A stretch of DNA of 64,000 nt from Phaseolus vulgaris (GCF_000499845.2 NC_023749.2:6543030-6607029); one strand, 5' to 3'. Counted from the first letter of the stretch, positions 12,501 to 24,230 are shown. The notes: generated by a model from the sequence alone, not told the origin. Numbers and translations: made by a program.

Positions 12501-15500
12501 CACCCAATAACAACATTTCCCCATGCCTAGAAGTAAACATCTATTGTAGACTAACATGAGTGATATAATGGATCTAAGATGGACTCAAATACAATTTCAG
12601 AATTCGTAATTAGGGGTTAACTCACCACACAAAATTGGCTTATATGGTAAGATGGTAAGGAGTGTCCAAGCCTTATAATGACTACATTAGTTATAATACA
12701 TGATATATTTGTAGCTGATTTGGGATCTGAACAATATTATAATATTGAATTTCAGACAATTTCCCCCCACAGAAACTGTAACAGAAAAAAGTTTTGCCTA
12801 GAAACTAGAGTACACCCGGCTCCTATGCTATGATACATTAGTATGAATAATTCAAAGAGGAAAAAATGTTCTTAATCTGGGCATACATACCTCTGATGTT
12901 ATTTGCCTCTGCTTACTTATATCTTCAGGGACAGGGTAACAGTTTGCACCAAATGCATCACAAATTTTCAGGATCTTTATTCTTGCTTGCTCCCCAGAGA
13001 AGAACACAACAAAGACAGTTTTCTCAACCTGAAAATAAAAACAGGAATCGGTGGTCATCAGGAAGAGCAATAATAAATTATTAGGAAAATAAACAAACTG
13101 GGCAAGGGATTGGTGAAAGTAATAGCATGTTAAATACAGATTAACAAAACTACAGCCTAATGATCAATATTCTTTAAATTGATAAGGAAGATAACCATCT
13201 CAGTTGAAATAGGATCAATGATGTGTTCATCAGCTGGTGCCTGATTGAAAAGCATATTCCCTCTTGTAGCTCGAAACAACATCCTTTCAAATCTAAGAAC
13301 CTTGGATTTACAAATTATCCCACTGATAAATCTTAAACCAGATTGATTTGATGGAGCAGGCGTAATTTCCTGTGAAATAAACCATTTATAACAGCTCACT
13401 TACATCACAAGACAAAATTGAAAAAGAAATAAGAAACTAGTAACAGAATTTACACTTTATAGAGTAGAAAAATATCAACAGTAATAAGAAATGTCACAAG
13501 GAACCTGTTCAAACAAAAATGGTGTCTCAACATAGTTTCCATGTGAGAAAACATTCTCCTCCAGTTCTCGCTCTTCTGGAACAACAGCACCACGGCTTGA
13601 AACAAGAAAACTACATGCCTAAAATATGTGCACAATATTATATATCTTAAAAAAATGAGACAGTATGTAGGAATTCGCTAATAAAAAAGAACAGAATTAC
13701 ATTCATAGTTAAAAGTAAAATATCATCTATATTTGACGCAATACATTATAATCAGAAGTATAATAGAAAAGAAGATCAATAAAAAATATCTCCAACAACT
13801 AATTCTGAGTTACATTCAAGCAGGAAAAACTATTGTAACCAAAAATAACAATGAGCGTATCAAAACTTCCAGTACTTTAAAAAGAGAATGTGCTTATAGA
13901 AATATCCATGAAAATACCTTTTCTAATACAATCTTGAACTCCAGGAGCTCATTATATGATTTCCGAAGTTTCTCACTGTTAGAGTTCATTTCAATTAGCT
14001 CATATTCATGCTCAGCAAGTTGTATCTGTTTAAAGAGAAATCCAACCAAACTCACAATGTCAGATTCAATAGTGATAAGTGATGACCGCCCATCTGAAGT
14101 TTTAAAATTGCAGACAACCAACTTAGATTTCATCATGCTATTGCTGGCAGCCAGACAACATGTATGTATCGATAACACCCTAGGACAATGATCACATATG
14201 ACGGGGGAAAACCAGTGAAATAGAGAAGGACCTCTAAATCCTCCAGATGAATATCTGATTGCAAGACTGAAGGAGAAGACATTAGACCAGCTTTATTGAT
14301 TTGATCCTTGAAGAATCGTAGTTTTCTTGACATTTCTGCACATCGCTTTACCTGTCAAGCAAAATGCAGTTAATATTGGTAAATAAAAAATATATATTTG
14401 GGGAATATTACCACAATCAGACCTTCTGAAGATAGATAAGAATATTCAAAGAATCTATGAAAAGCTAATATGTCTGTTGGAATATCTACAAATCTCATAA
14501 TATCCTTTTAAATACCTTCAAGTATTTTAAAATATCATTGATGATCTCTTATGAGTTAGTTCCATATTTCATTATTTGTTTCCTTATTTAATAAGGATTA
14601 TGGGTCAAGTATATAAAGGTTAGTAGTTTGTCTTTTGAGTCACATATCACATCAATATACATTGGACAACATATTCCGTATCCTAATCCCAATAATTTAA
14701 ATAATGACAATATTTTATAAGCCAAATTCAGTTTAGTTCTAGAAAAATATAGGAAAAACAATAAAAAAAAATATATATATATATTTCCAAAAGTTTGAAC
14801 CAGTTTCTTCCTTATTTTAATATGAAGTCTGGATATTTTGGAAATAAGAATCTGATCAACATGAAATAAACTATGTAATTAATAGAAATCGTTTCGTTTC
14901 TTTTCTAACTAGAAAATTGAGAACATAGCGTCATAATATCTGGTCCCATAGGAGAACCACATCAAAAAATTATACTAATGAATTATCACTCCAAAAGGTG
15001 ACAAAATTAAGGGAATTCAAAATGCAACATGATTTCTAATAATTAGCGCAGTGTAGATTACCTGGTTAACAAATGTTCTCTGGAAGGGGCTTTTTTCAGC
15101 ATTTAACTACGGATGAGAAAATAAAATCCATAAGAAATGCAATTATTAGTATCAGAAGAATTCTAAACCAGAAATTTTAGAATATATGGAAGCAAAGGAA
15201 AAAGTTAAAACAAACTTCGAAGATTTCCTAGCACGCACACACACACCTGAAAGTTGCCACCCAAAATATAATTTATAATAGGATACAGCAATACATATCA
15301 TATTGCGAAGAAGATACATTATAGAAAATTTAATAACTTCACCACTTTTAGTTTGCCCCTGTGAAAATGTATGGGAAAATAGACCATAATTGAACATTAA
15401 TATCAAAGTTTTCACATATTCATGAGTACTCAGATCATATCCACCAGGAGTCTAGACCTGAAAGAGCAAAAATTATCTACACATACAGAGATTAATTTTT

Positions 15501-16684
15501 ACTCATAAGATCACACATAAAGAAACATCTTCTAAGGAGAGCCCTCTTTTACAAAAAAAAAAAAACAAACTTAAATCTATAGTAATCATGAATAATTTTA
15601 AACAATATGGTTCTCTATAACACAAGGGTAAGCCTCGGTGCAACAGTAAGATTTAAGCCTGTGACTTGGAGATCACGGGATCAGCCTCTCAGTTTATGAT
15701 CTGCCTGCATCTACCCTGAACCCTATTAGGTGAGAGCCTCGTGCACTAGATCACTCTTTTATAGTTATCTAACACTACTAGGGGCATAGTGAACCATTCA
15801 TCAGTGTCATTTTGTCCTTGATTACCATACAATTCACCATTAACAACAGTGGCGGCATACATGGTCATACAATATAAAAAAAAAAGTAAAAAGAAAACCA
15901 CATAATCAAGTTTCTAAAATTAGCCTTCTGAACCTAAATTTATATGCAGCACAGAACAATGCAAGACAGTGAATAGAGAAAAAAAATCTCATTTGGAAGG
16001 AAGAACTCAAAAGAAACCACCATCCTCACCAATACAAGACAAGCACTGGAAAAGTTGAAGTCCCGCGCCTAAACTATTTTCCATTACTTACGTAACTCAA
16101 TTTATCCTTAGAGGAGCTCGATCCTACATGTCTAAATTTTAAACACAAAATTAAACACAATCAACAATGCAACCGAACTTTTCATCAACTAATCCCTAAA
16201 ACCATAATTTGATTTGATAAAATACAAAATCTACACTACAATGTTAAATCGTATTTCGTTTAAACTATTCGTGCGAAGTATCTAAAGCCATATCAACCAC
16301 ACAACAAACAAAAAGAGAACAAAGCGTTCAAACAAATCCGCGCACTAGCACCAAATTTCTAAACTGAATACACGAATTCAAATCCAAACAATGCCGCGCG
16401 TTAACCGTTTCTTGACAGAAACGCCAAACCTTCACGCATTCGACTGGAACAACGCCACAAACACCAAAACTAACGCAGAGAAAAACGAGAAAAATGGAAT
16501 TGAAAGAAATGAACGAAGGTTGGATCTGAGAGAGAGTTACGTCTCGGAATTGGATAAGGCCGAGTTCGCCTAAATAGGTGATGGCGCGGTGCGAGGACTC
16601 TGCGGGGATGATGAGCTGAACGAAGGTCATCTTCTCCGAGCGCATCAGATCCATTGGCGGCAAGTTTTCTATGAACCGATTCAT
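6521..16684 (-). CDS. VHA-a1: V-type proton ATPase subunit a, VHA-a1 type (18 exons, 818 aa)
   Basis: This is the membrane subunit a of the V-ATPase Vo sector, which forms the proton half-channels against the c-ring. Exons: 16684-16541, 15106-15062, 14351-14232, 14025-13918, 13618-13505, 13369-13196, 13028-12891, 11347-11240, 11104-10997, 10873-10725, 10052-9899, 9562-9402, 8854-8648, 8557-8374, 8284-8201, 7835-7642, 7552-7493 and 6725-6521. All junctions are GT-AG, and the 2457 nt close at a TGA at 6523-6521. Residues 1 to about 400 are the cytosolic arm ([20 protein letters not shown], then [12 protein letters not shown]). About 400-818 hold the membrane helices. Arg726, in SYLRLWAL, corresponds to the essential arginine of yeast Vph1 (R735). 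The MDLMRSEKM start and 818-aa length resemble Arabidopsis VHA-a1 (trans-Golgi/early endosome) rather than the tonoplast a2/a3 forms; localisation is therefore inferred from homology. Introns 1, 7 and 10 carry transposon remnants, but the coding sequence is intact. Confidence 0.95.
10140..10460 (-). mobile_element. TRIM-like short LTR element in VHA-a1 intron 10
   Basis: Read on the minus strand, an LTR of about 119 bp runs from TGTTGGAGATTTCACATCGA (start 10319) to about 10201. It is followed at once by TAGTATCAGAGTC, a degenerate primer site complementary to initiator Met-tRNA. Just before the LTR lies a purine run (aaggggta) suiting a polypurine tract. Before that is a second internal domain with its own degraded primer site (about 10460-10320). 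The order internal-LTR-internal suggests a tandem or rearranged TRIM. There is no coding capacity. Confidence 0.8.
12395..12700 (+). repeat. Old LTR-like repeat with direct copies in VHA-a1 intron 7
   Basis: A segment with 'ccaagctttataagaact', 'cattagtcatatctctag', 'atgtgagacttaaacaca' and 'cccctcatg' occurs at 12395-12460. Its first part recurs at 12665-12700 (ccaagccttataatgact, cattagttat). The wording resembles LTR ends of legume retroelements. Boundaries are not clear. Confidence 0.5.
15624..15760 (+). mobile_element. tRNA-derived SINE of the Au type in VHA-a1 intron 1
   Basis: The head 'gggtaagcctcggtgcaa' resembles an A box and 'ggagatcacgggatcagcct' a degenerate B box. The tail 'taccctgaaccctattaggt', then 'gagcctcgtgcactagatca' and a T run, matches the ending I know for plant Au SINEs (GGGAGCCTCGTGCACTGGGT, T run). 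It is antisense to the host gene. Flanks show only approximate duplications (tataacac / tctaacac). Confidence 0.75.
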
Positions 16685-17328
16685 TTTCCCGGGAATGGAA
16701 GTTCGGCTCTGGATCTGAGAAAACCGTTATGTTGTGCGTTTGGGGCTTTGTTTGTTTGAATTTGAAGCGTGCTGTTTCGGTTAGTTAGACCGAACCACTC
16801 TGCTTCAGTTTCCCTTTCGCAACTGCCATTGCATTAGAAATGGAAAATTCACATTATTCCCACTGAATCTGATTCTCGAAAATAAAAACATCGCTGTTGG
16901 GTTGTAATTCCCATGTCTAAGTTCAAGTGCCTTTTTTGTGTGTTACACATAAAGAAAGAGAGAGAGAGAGAGAGCGAGAGAGTGCACGTGCTTTTTTTTA
17001 TCCTCATGATGACAAGTGTTTATTTTACTTAATTACAAGTGTTTATTCTGTGATATAATAAAAAAATATTGGGAATTTAATTGAACTATATTAATAATAT
17101 GGCCTTTTTTTAAGAGCTATCATTGTCGTACATAGTTATAGTTATATTCAATGTTGTAATAATTAGTTTAAAATTTTTTATCTAAAAGAATTTTTAATTA
17201 ATGAATAGAGTTATATACATGTAAATAACAAACTATACAATGAATATAAAATTATTGTAACTTTTTTTTTTTGTATTTTATGTGTTTTCAAAATAATTAC
17301 GTTGTATTTGGAAGAATTAAGTATATAT
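16685..17328. other. 5' flank/promoter side of VHA-a1
   Basis: The part next to 16684 is GC-richer and likely transcribed leader. Beyond about 16900 the sequence becomes A+T-rich with a GA microsatellite. No distinct TATA box could be picked out. No other gene seen. Confidence 0.5.
16956..16982 (+). repeat. (GA)n microsatellite upstream of VHA-a1
   Basis: About 13 AG units with one interruption (GCGA), about 270 bp upstream of the VHA-a1 start codon, within its likely promoter or 5'UTR. Confidence 0.9.
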
Positions 17329-17532
17329 AAATGTATTTTTAACATGCATATGGTTTTTGTTATTATATGGATTTTAGTCTAGTCTTTTCATATTTTTGTA
17401 CTTCTTTTAATAATATATTTTTTATGATGACAGATGATTGTTGTTGTTTGAAGTATTAGCTTAACTAAGATGTCAAGTTGCATATTATGTCTAACATAAA
17501 AGCTTTAATAAAAAATGTATTTTTAACATGCA
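17329..17532 (+). mobile_element. 5'-truncated LINE (L1 type) tail, copy 1
   Basis: A 164-bp insert (17349-17512) lies between perfect 20-bp direct repeats, AAATGTATTTTTAACATGCA, at 17329-17348 and 17513-17532. The insert is the 3'UTR segment shared with the other two copies (20562-20843 and 21830-22149) but in the opposite orientation: 'gatgatTGTTGTT', 'aagatgtcaagttgcat', 'acataaaagcttt', A-rich end. Long target-site duplications and 5' truncation are typical of target-primed reverse transcription. Confidence 0.85.
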
Positions 17533-19223
17533 AAAGTAAATATTTTTTTTTCTATTTAGTACAAGAATGGTAAAAAAAATTATTTACGATTTCTGGTAAG
17601 TCGTATTTCATTAGCACGACTTTGTTTTGAATAAGTCATGTTTGTGACACAACTTCAATTTAAATTTGAATGTACACCAAAATCATATTATGATAAGATA
17701 ATATTCACATGACTTTCATTAAAAAAATTATTAGGTTAATGAAAGTCGTGCATAGATAACACCATTCTAACATAAACATAAATCAACAGAAATTGTACAT
17801 GACTTTAATTATTTAAATTTACACTGAAATCATGCAAGGATAACACATTTTCAACTTCCTATTAATTTGTTGGTTATCATGAGACTGCAAATGGTGCAAA
17901 AACCAAAGTTGGTACATGCAAATGCAATGCAACGATATTTAATAAAAGAAAAAATAACAAAAAAAAAAGTGGTCTCACATGCACAAAACTATACATAAAG
18001 CAAGGATATAAATGCATAGAAGGTGCAAATGGTAAGTCAATGTGAACAGCCAACTTATAGGCATATATTTATTCATACTCAATAGTTTTAATCATAGATT
18101 ATTAGACTATAATAATAACTAAATTCATCGTTTTAATTAATTTTCATATAATTTAGTTTATTTGGGTCTTAAATATTATTTTTTTTAATTTTGTGTTTTT
18201 AAAAATAAATGATCTGAAGGAAGTGTCTACCTTTGTGAATGAGTCAAATATGCAAAAGTTCAAATTGTTATTTGAACCAAAAGAGTAAACAAATCCCGAG
18301 GAGAAGAAGGAGAAAATAAAATTTACAATATCTCATAAATAGATATAGAAGCAAATTTTATACAAAATATAAAGAATTTTAAAAAATTGGAAACTGAGGA
18401 ACGGTTAACAAAATCTAAACTATAATATTTTTACAAGATCTTTAAAGCAGAAAAACTTATAAAATGACACGAGCTTCAAGAAAAGGAGAATTTCATAGAG
18501 TTTTCTTAATTTCTTTTCTTCAACTGAAATCGTTCATGGTCCCAACTACTTCAATAATTTTATTTTACACTGAAATCGTGAAAGAGTGACACAATTTTAA
18601 CTTTCTATTAATTTCCTTATAAGAGGATAAATTTAATGTGTGTCCCGAAAATAATGTTTGCTTTAATAAAAAATTGAAACAATTATTTACTAACTCATTC
18701 ACCTATTTATATACATAATGAATAGGTTAAATTACACTTTCACTTTTTTCAAAATTCATAAAATTTTATTTTATTTCTTTTGCTTTTAGCTTATTATGTA
18801 AATCCCTTTTAATTTAGCTACGAACACTGTATTATATATTTCTGATAATTGCAAACACTTTCTGCTATTTTAAGTAATTGATAGAAGTCAAAGTAATATA
18901 AAAATGCAAAATCAATATAATTATATTAAATATAAAGAAGTTCAACACAAGATCCAAAATCTTACTTGAAAACGGAGCATTGTTTTGAAACGTGCATCAA
19001 TTTAAGGACAAAAATTATATATTTATCAATTTTGTCTTACATACGCATTGTTTTGAATGCTTTCCACCATTGATGATTTTGTGTGGTCCTTCCACCATTC
19101 CATTTCAACAAATAATTCAATTCAGTTGTATTTACCTAATAATTTTTTACGAAAAAAGCAATGTTAAATAATACGATTTGGTTTTGTAAAATTAATGGAG
19201 AATAAAAAATATTATATTTTCTA
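17533..19223. other. Intergenic, A+T-rich with a degenerate 50-bp direct repeat
   Basis: No gene seen. A segment 'tttacactgaaatcatgcaa' through 'aacttcctattaatttgttg' (17817-17872) recurs as 'tttacactgaaatcgtgaaa' through 'aactttctattaatttcctt' (18564-18618). The 17.58-17.87 kb block also has repeated 'catgactttcatt' and 'acgacttt' words on both strands. Confidence 0.55.
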
Positions 19224-19557
19224 GGTTAAATATATTTTTCTTTCATTACTTTAAGACCAACTTTTATTTCTAATTCAAACTTTAGATATTTTTAATAAGA
19301 AAATTATTAAAATTAATTATTATCAATTTTTTTATCTGACAAACTGAATTTTTTTTAGTATGAATTAGGATATTAAAATATTTTATGTTAATTTATTATT
19401 GATATAGATATTATACTATTATAATATATTTAATCCTACTTGTTTGTTAACTTAAAAAAAATAATAAGAAACTATTTCAGGAATTTTTTTTATTGTGAAG
19501 TATATATGAAATCTAAAATTTGAATTAAAAACAAAAATTGGATGAAAAATATTTAAC
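19224..19557. mobile_element. MITE-like unit with inverted ends
   Basis: The left end GGTTAAATATATTTTTCTTT is matched by the reverse complement of the right end (CGTTAAATATTTTTCATCCA). The inside has no ORF. A diverged relative starts near 52098 (gggttaaatataaaaaaact) and shares internal words such as 'aaactttagat' and 'atattaaaatattt' followed by 'atgtt'. No clear target-site duplication was identified. Confidence 0.55.
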
Positions 19558-20372
19558 GTTTTAATTATTAAAATTTATTTTATTATTTTACAACCGTTTC
19601 AGTAATTTAAATACAATGGATTAAATTGTTTTAGCACGGATTAATTTAGTCATCCTTCGTTTGGATTACATGTCTATCAAGCATTTTTTTAGCATAAAAT
19701 ATATTAAAAATAGTTTAACTTTAATTGAACTTCAAGTGAAAGGAATGTTTAAAGTACACTCAATAAAGTTGATTATTATTGCAAAATATTAACCCTTGAT
19801 TCACTATATAATATAATTTATTAGTTATTATTAGAGTTAGATGAAACTTATTAATTAGGTGTTGACTTTGGAGGTTTGGCCAACGTTTAAGGCTTATTAT
19901 GACCATAATAACAGAAATTTATTTTCTTGGTATAAAAAATGACGAGGGGAAATTGGAGCAACAAAGTCTACAGATAAGAGTATATCTACCTAAAATTGTT
20001 TATAGTTTTTCTTATGAATAAAAGTAAATAACATGGTACTATAAATATGAATTTTTTAAGAAACTTATATTTGTGATATTTATATTAAAATGTTATTTTT
20101 AGTACTAGGATCTCTTATTAACTATACTTGTACTACTAGTATTTACATTAATTTAAAATTAAATAATATATTAACAACGGATTATAACTTTTTTAAAATT
20201 AGAAAATTGAAAGACCAGGGTTACAATTAAATTATTATCAATTAAGATTATACATTCGCAAAAATAAAAAAAATAAAAGTGGGTTTAAGCCCAAAAATAA
20301 TGAATTTTAATTATAGAAAGATGAAAACATTTTTTACTGAAACTAAAATAAAAAAATCATTAATTTTTAGAT

Positions 20373-20375
<3 letters not shown>

Positions 20376-20407
<32 letters not shown>
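20376..20407 (+). repeat. (AT)n microsatellite
   Basis: About 16 uninterrupted TA units in a long A+T-rich stretch (19.56-20.54 kb) in which I see no gene. Confidence 0.95.
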
Positions 20408-20410
<3 letters not shown>

Positions 20411-20542
20411 AGCTTGTAATTAATTTATTTAAGTTTGTAATGAATTTATGTCCTCAGATATTATGTATTATGTGAAAGTATAAGAAAATAATTCATTAAA
20501 TACAAATCAATTTTAAAGACACAATAATTAGTTGTTATATTG

Positions 20543-20862
20543 ACTAAATTAAATATTATTTTTTTTTATAAAAGTTTTCATGTTAGGCATCACTATGCAA
20601 CTTGACATCTCAGCAAGGCTGACACCTCAAGTAACAACAATCATCTATCATCACATAAAAAAGTATTATTAAAAAAAAGAAAAAGAAAGAAAATACAAAA
20701 ATATGGGGGCTATACCAAAACCCACATGTTAACAAAAACGATACATAGGTAGACTATACCTATTCATAAAGAATTCTAAAAACAGACTAGATGGAAGTCT
20801 ATTATACTAATGAAATAATTCTCATTAAAATAAAATAATAATTACTAAATTAAATATTATTT
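20543..20862 (-). mobile_element. 5'-truncated LINE (L1 type) tail, copy 2
   Basis: The insert 20562-20843 is bounded by perfect 19-bp direct repeats, ACTAAATTAAATATTATTT, at 20543-20561 and 20844-20862. On the minus strand it begins with the C-terminal codons of ORF2 (YNRLPSSLFLEFFMNRYSL, then PMYRFC and a stop), then a 3'UTR of about 170 bp ending in an A/T-rich tail. One in-frame stop precedes YNRLP. Confidence 0.9.
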
Positions 20863-21809
20863 ATTTTAATGTATAATTACATTTTTCGTTCCTACATTTA
20901 AGATTAATATTCAATTTACTACATTTAAGGTATGTGTTTATTGATTATATGTCCATCTACTCTCATGCTTATGAGAATCATAAACCACATTTGAGGAGAA
21001 TGTTAGGTATTCGTAAATCAAAATAGTTGAATGTCAAATTGTTGAAGTGATGTCAAAAGTTAATTTTTTGGTAGCATGTGAGCGGAATTTTATAGCTCCT
21101 TCTAAAGTTGATGTACTTCTTCAACGGGAGAATCATAAGATAATTTCTAATATAAGAGTTTTGTAAGGTTGACTAGATATTAGAAGACATTCATATATGG
21201 ATTCTCCAAAGTAGTAATTCTTTTGAATCAGATAATCATAAGGATTAACCTTTTATTTGGACACATAAGTGTGAAAAAGGTTTCTTAGAGTGTAAATAGA
21301 GACTAGTTCGTGTGTTTATGCATGAAAAAAAGAGAGTAGTTGTTTATGCTTCTTGGCAATTAAAAGTTCATGAGAAAAAATATATTACCCATGATCTAGA
21401 GTTGGTTGTTGTGGTGTTTGCTCTAAAGATTTGGAATCATTATTTGTATGGTGTTAGATTTAATGTGTCAAGTGATTACAAAAGTTTAATAAATTTATTT
21501 GATTAGAAAAAGTCAAACATGTGATAAAGAAGGTGGATATGTCTTTTATGATAATTAGAGAGTTAAAGTTTATAAAAGCTTTTAAAGACATGAATTTGGA
21601 TGTAACAAGAAAATTTGATCATATAAAAATAGTTGCATGATCCGAATATGATGTAGTAAAAATATGTTTAAGTACTAATCAAGTTAAGATTTTTCCGCGT
21701 GAACCAATGAGATTTTGATATTAGAGAAATAATGTGTTTGTTGATGATGAAATGAATAAGATGATTCTTGATGAAGTTCACAAAGTAAATTGAGTCTTCA
21801 TCCTGATAT

Positions 21810-22169
21810 GAATAAAATATAAAAGGATTCTTTTTAAAATAAAAGCTTTCATGTTATAAATCACTAATCAACTTGATATCTCAGTTATGCTGACACCTTA
21901 AGTAACAACAATCATTTGTCATCACATGACAAAAAAATATTATTAAAAAAAGAAAAAAGAAAGAGAATACAAAAATATAGGGGACTAAACCAAAACTCAT
22001 ATGTTAACAAAAACGATAGATAGGTAGACTATATCTATTCATAAAGAATTTTAAGAACAAACTAGATGGTAGCCTATTATACCAATGAAAAGATTCTCTA
22101 TGAATAAATCCTAAATTAGCCAACTTATCAACACACACATTTCTTTCACGAATAAAATATAAAAGGATT
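21810..22169 (-). mobile_element. 5'-truncated LINE (L1 type) tail, copy 3, inside the gypsy relic
   Basis: The insert 21830-22149 is flanked by 20-bp direct repeats, GAATAAAATATAAAAGGATT, at 21810-21829 and 22150-22169. On the minus strand the first codons read RERNVCVDKLANLG, then FHWYNRLPSSLFLKFFMNRY, then SLPIYRFC and a stop. This is the RNase H-like C-terminal end of plant L1 ORF2 (compare REGN..ADKLANxG). The 3'UTR follows. Removing the insert and one repeat copy makes the gypsy integrase zinc-binding segment contiguous, so the LINE came after the gypsy element. Confidence 0.9.
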
Positions 22170-22273
22170 TGAGATAGTAATTTTTTTGATAAAGTAGGAA
22201 GGCACGTTTAGTGAAACATATATCATCTTGTTTGACTTATCAAAAGTTAAAAGTAAAACATCAAAGATCAAGT

Positions 22274-23634
22274 GACATGTGTTATTACGATTCGTTCAAT
22301 CACATAATAGCATGAAGTAACAATATTTTCATAAATTGTTTTGATGTTTAAGAATTAAAAACTGTGCAAAAATAAATAAAATGTGTGATTTTATCAAACA
22401 CTCATAATGAAGAATATATTAGAAATAATATGATATTTTATTGTTAGGTTTAGACTTCACCGAGCATCACTCTCATGCATATTATCACTCAACTTCTTTT
22501 TAATTTAATGTCAAAGTCAACCCACAAGTTTACTCAAACCCTGACTCCTTAATTAGTAGAATGAGTCTAAGTTTCCCTACTAAGGGTAAATTCTTTGAGT
22601 ACTTAATAAGTAAAATTTCTTTCACAATAAGGGTTTAAGACAACTAATGAGTCAAGTTCAATTCCTATATACAAACTTCATTAGGTATTTTGCTTCAGTT
22701 ATATATTAAAAAATACATTTTTGAATACTCAGTGAATCAATTATCAAGATATGGGTGATCAAACCACAACAAGCATTAAGCATAGAAATAAAATACTAAT
22801 ATTGAATGGAAAGATATATAAATATAAATAATACAAAATTACACGAGAGTTTAGTTTGTTACATATCTAACATCAACCAAATGTGTTTAGCACACATTTT
22901 CATGAAGAACACAAAAGGAAAAAGAAGAATAATGGAGGAAGATGGATAACCAAAGAGAAGAAATGAAGACTCCAAAGAAACTCTAACAGAACCCAGAAGT
23001 CTTCAAAATCGCGTTCCACACTTCAGAAAACTAAAAAGACCTTTCTCTCGAAGAATAGGGGGAAATAAACTAAATGTGTAATGTCAACAAAATTGGTGCT
23101 CAACACCACATGTTATATCGTTGGACACATACACACAAATAAAGAAAGCAACTTTTTGTCCAATTGGCACTCAATGCGAATTATTCCACGTTGGGCTCAT
23201 GCATTCAGACAAAAACAACACTCAACCCAAGTCATGTGATACTCAACGTGGATCACCACTAGGACATGGTGGTCAACTTGAGGTAGGTGGTGCACAACCT
23301 TGGTGATAATTTTTTTCTATGCCTTCATGACACCGAGCTTGATTCAAGTGGCACCCAACATAAGTAATCTTGTGAAAATTTCAAATTTATACTTTCATTT
23401 ACACTTTCATGGATTCCAATCTTGCTTAGATTAATTCAAATGTCTCATATTCAATTGTTTAGACACAAATAATGATATTACTGGTATAATTAGATGATAA
23501 TAATCAATATTCAATTACTTACAACAACAAAAAGGGAAACAAATATAGACTAAGTAAAATAAAACTAAAGAATAGTTGATTTTGTTAATATAAAATGACT
23601 AAATGTAATGGTGAAAATTAACATCATCGACATG
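22274..23634. mobile_element. 1.35-kb insertion in the gypsy integrase (possible solo LTR)
   Basis: The integrase frame breaks off after ...HQRSS and resumes at WDKISMNFV. GACATG occurs on both sides (22274-22279 and 23629-23634), fitting a 6-bp target duplication around 22280-23628. The segment starts TGTTATTACG, has no domain-bearing ORF, and between 23090 and 23360 contains recurring words such as CTCAAC and CACGTTGG, of a kind seen in LTRs. It does not end in a clean CA, so the solo-LTR reading is tentative. Confidence 0.5.
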
Positions 23635-24230
23635 ATACACGACTTGCACATACCAGGGTGGTTGTGGGATAAAATCTCCATGAACTTTGTTATCCATTTA
23701 CTATGAACAGTGAGAAGACATAATGATGTTTGGGTCATATGGATCAATTAACGAAGAATATTAAATTTCATAATAGTATAAGCCTTGGAGTTTGCAACAG
23801 GTGATCATGTGTTTGCAGTGGTTACTCTTATTACAAGTACTGGTTAAGCAATCAAATATAGAAAGTTAACCCTCAAATGCATTGGGTCATATAAGATTCT
23901 CAAGAATATATGTTCAATGCTTTACAAGGTTGTTTTACTATCTCATTTCGGCATATTACATAATGCATGTCATATATCTCACTTGAAAAATATACACCTA
24001 ATCAAACTCATATTTTAGAACATGTGAATACTCATTTAAGAGAATATTTATCTTATGATGCTAGAGTAGTAAAAGTAGATGAACATGAGATTACATGACT
24101 TTAAGATAGAGACATCGATATGATTAAAGTGTTATGGAATTTGAAGATTGGTGATTCTAAGAGTTGGAAGAAAGGATGAGAATTTTTTTTCGTAATTTTT
24201 TTCCCTAATAAGTGAATTTTCAAGGACAAT

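Larger units (their letters stand above)
20930..24230 (+). mobile_element. Decayed Ty3/gypsy (chromovirus-like) pol, nested by later insertions
   Basis: Broken reading frames on the plus strand match successive pol domains. The end of reverse transcriptase is at about 20935-21180 (VNFL, then PSKVDVLLQRE). RNase H is at about 21270-21510 ([20 protein letters not shown], then [12 protein letters not shown] and YKSLINLFD). The integrase zinc-binding region is at about 21730-22270 (MILDEVHK, then SCLTYQKLKVKHQR). The integrase core start is at about 23640-23750 (WDKISMNFV). The integrase end and chromodomain-like tail are at about 23790-24180 (GDHVF, YRKLTLKCIGSYKILKN, IKVLWNLKIGD). Many stops and frameshifts are present, most of the integrase core is deleted, and no gag, protease or LTR pair is visible. 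It cannot be active. Confidence 0.85.

Noticed and set aside
13733..14191. 152-codon plus-strand ORF
   Set aside because: Antisense to exon 4 of the VHA-a1 gene; the minus-strand reading is clearly the real one.
15624..15760. A tRNA gene
   Set aside because: A- and B-box-like words are present but no cloverleaf can be drawn and the tail is that of a SINE.
23121..23306. 61-codon plus-strand ORF
   Set aside because: Falls in the repetitive inside of the 1.35-kb insertion; words repeat but no protein family is evident.
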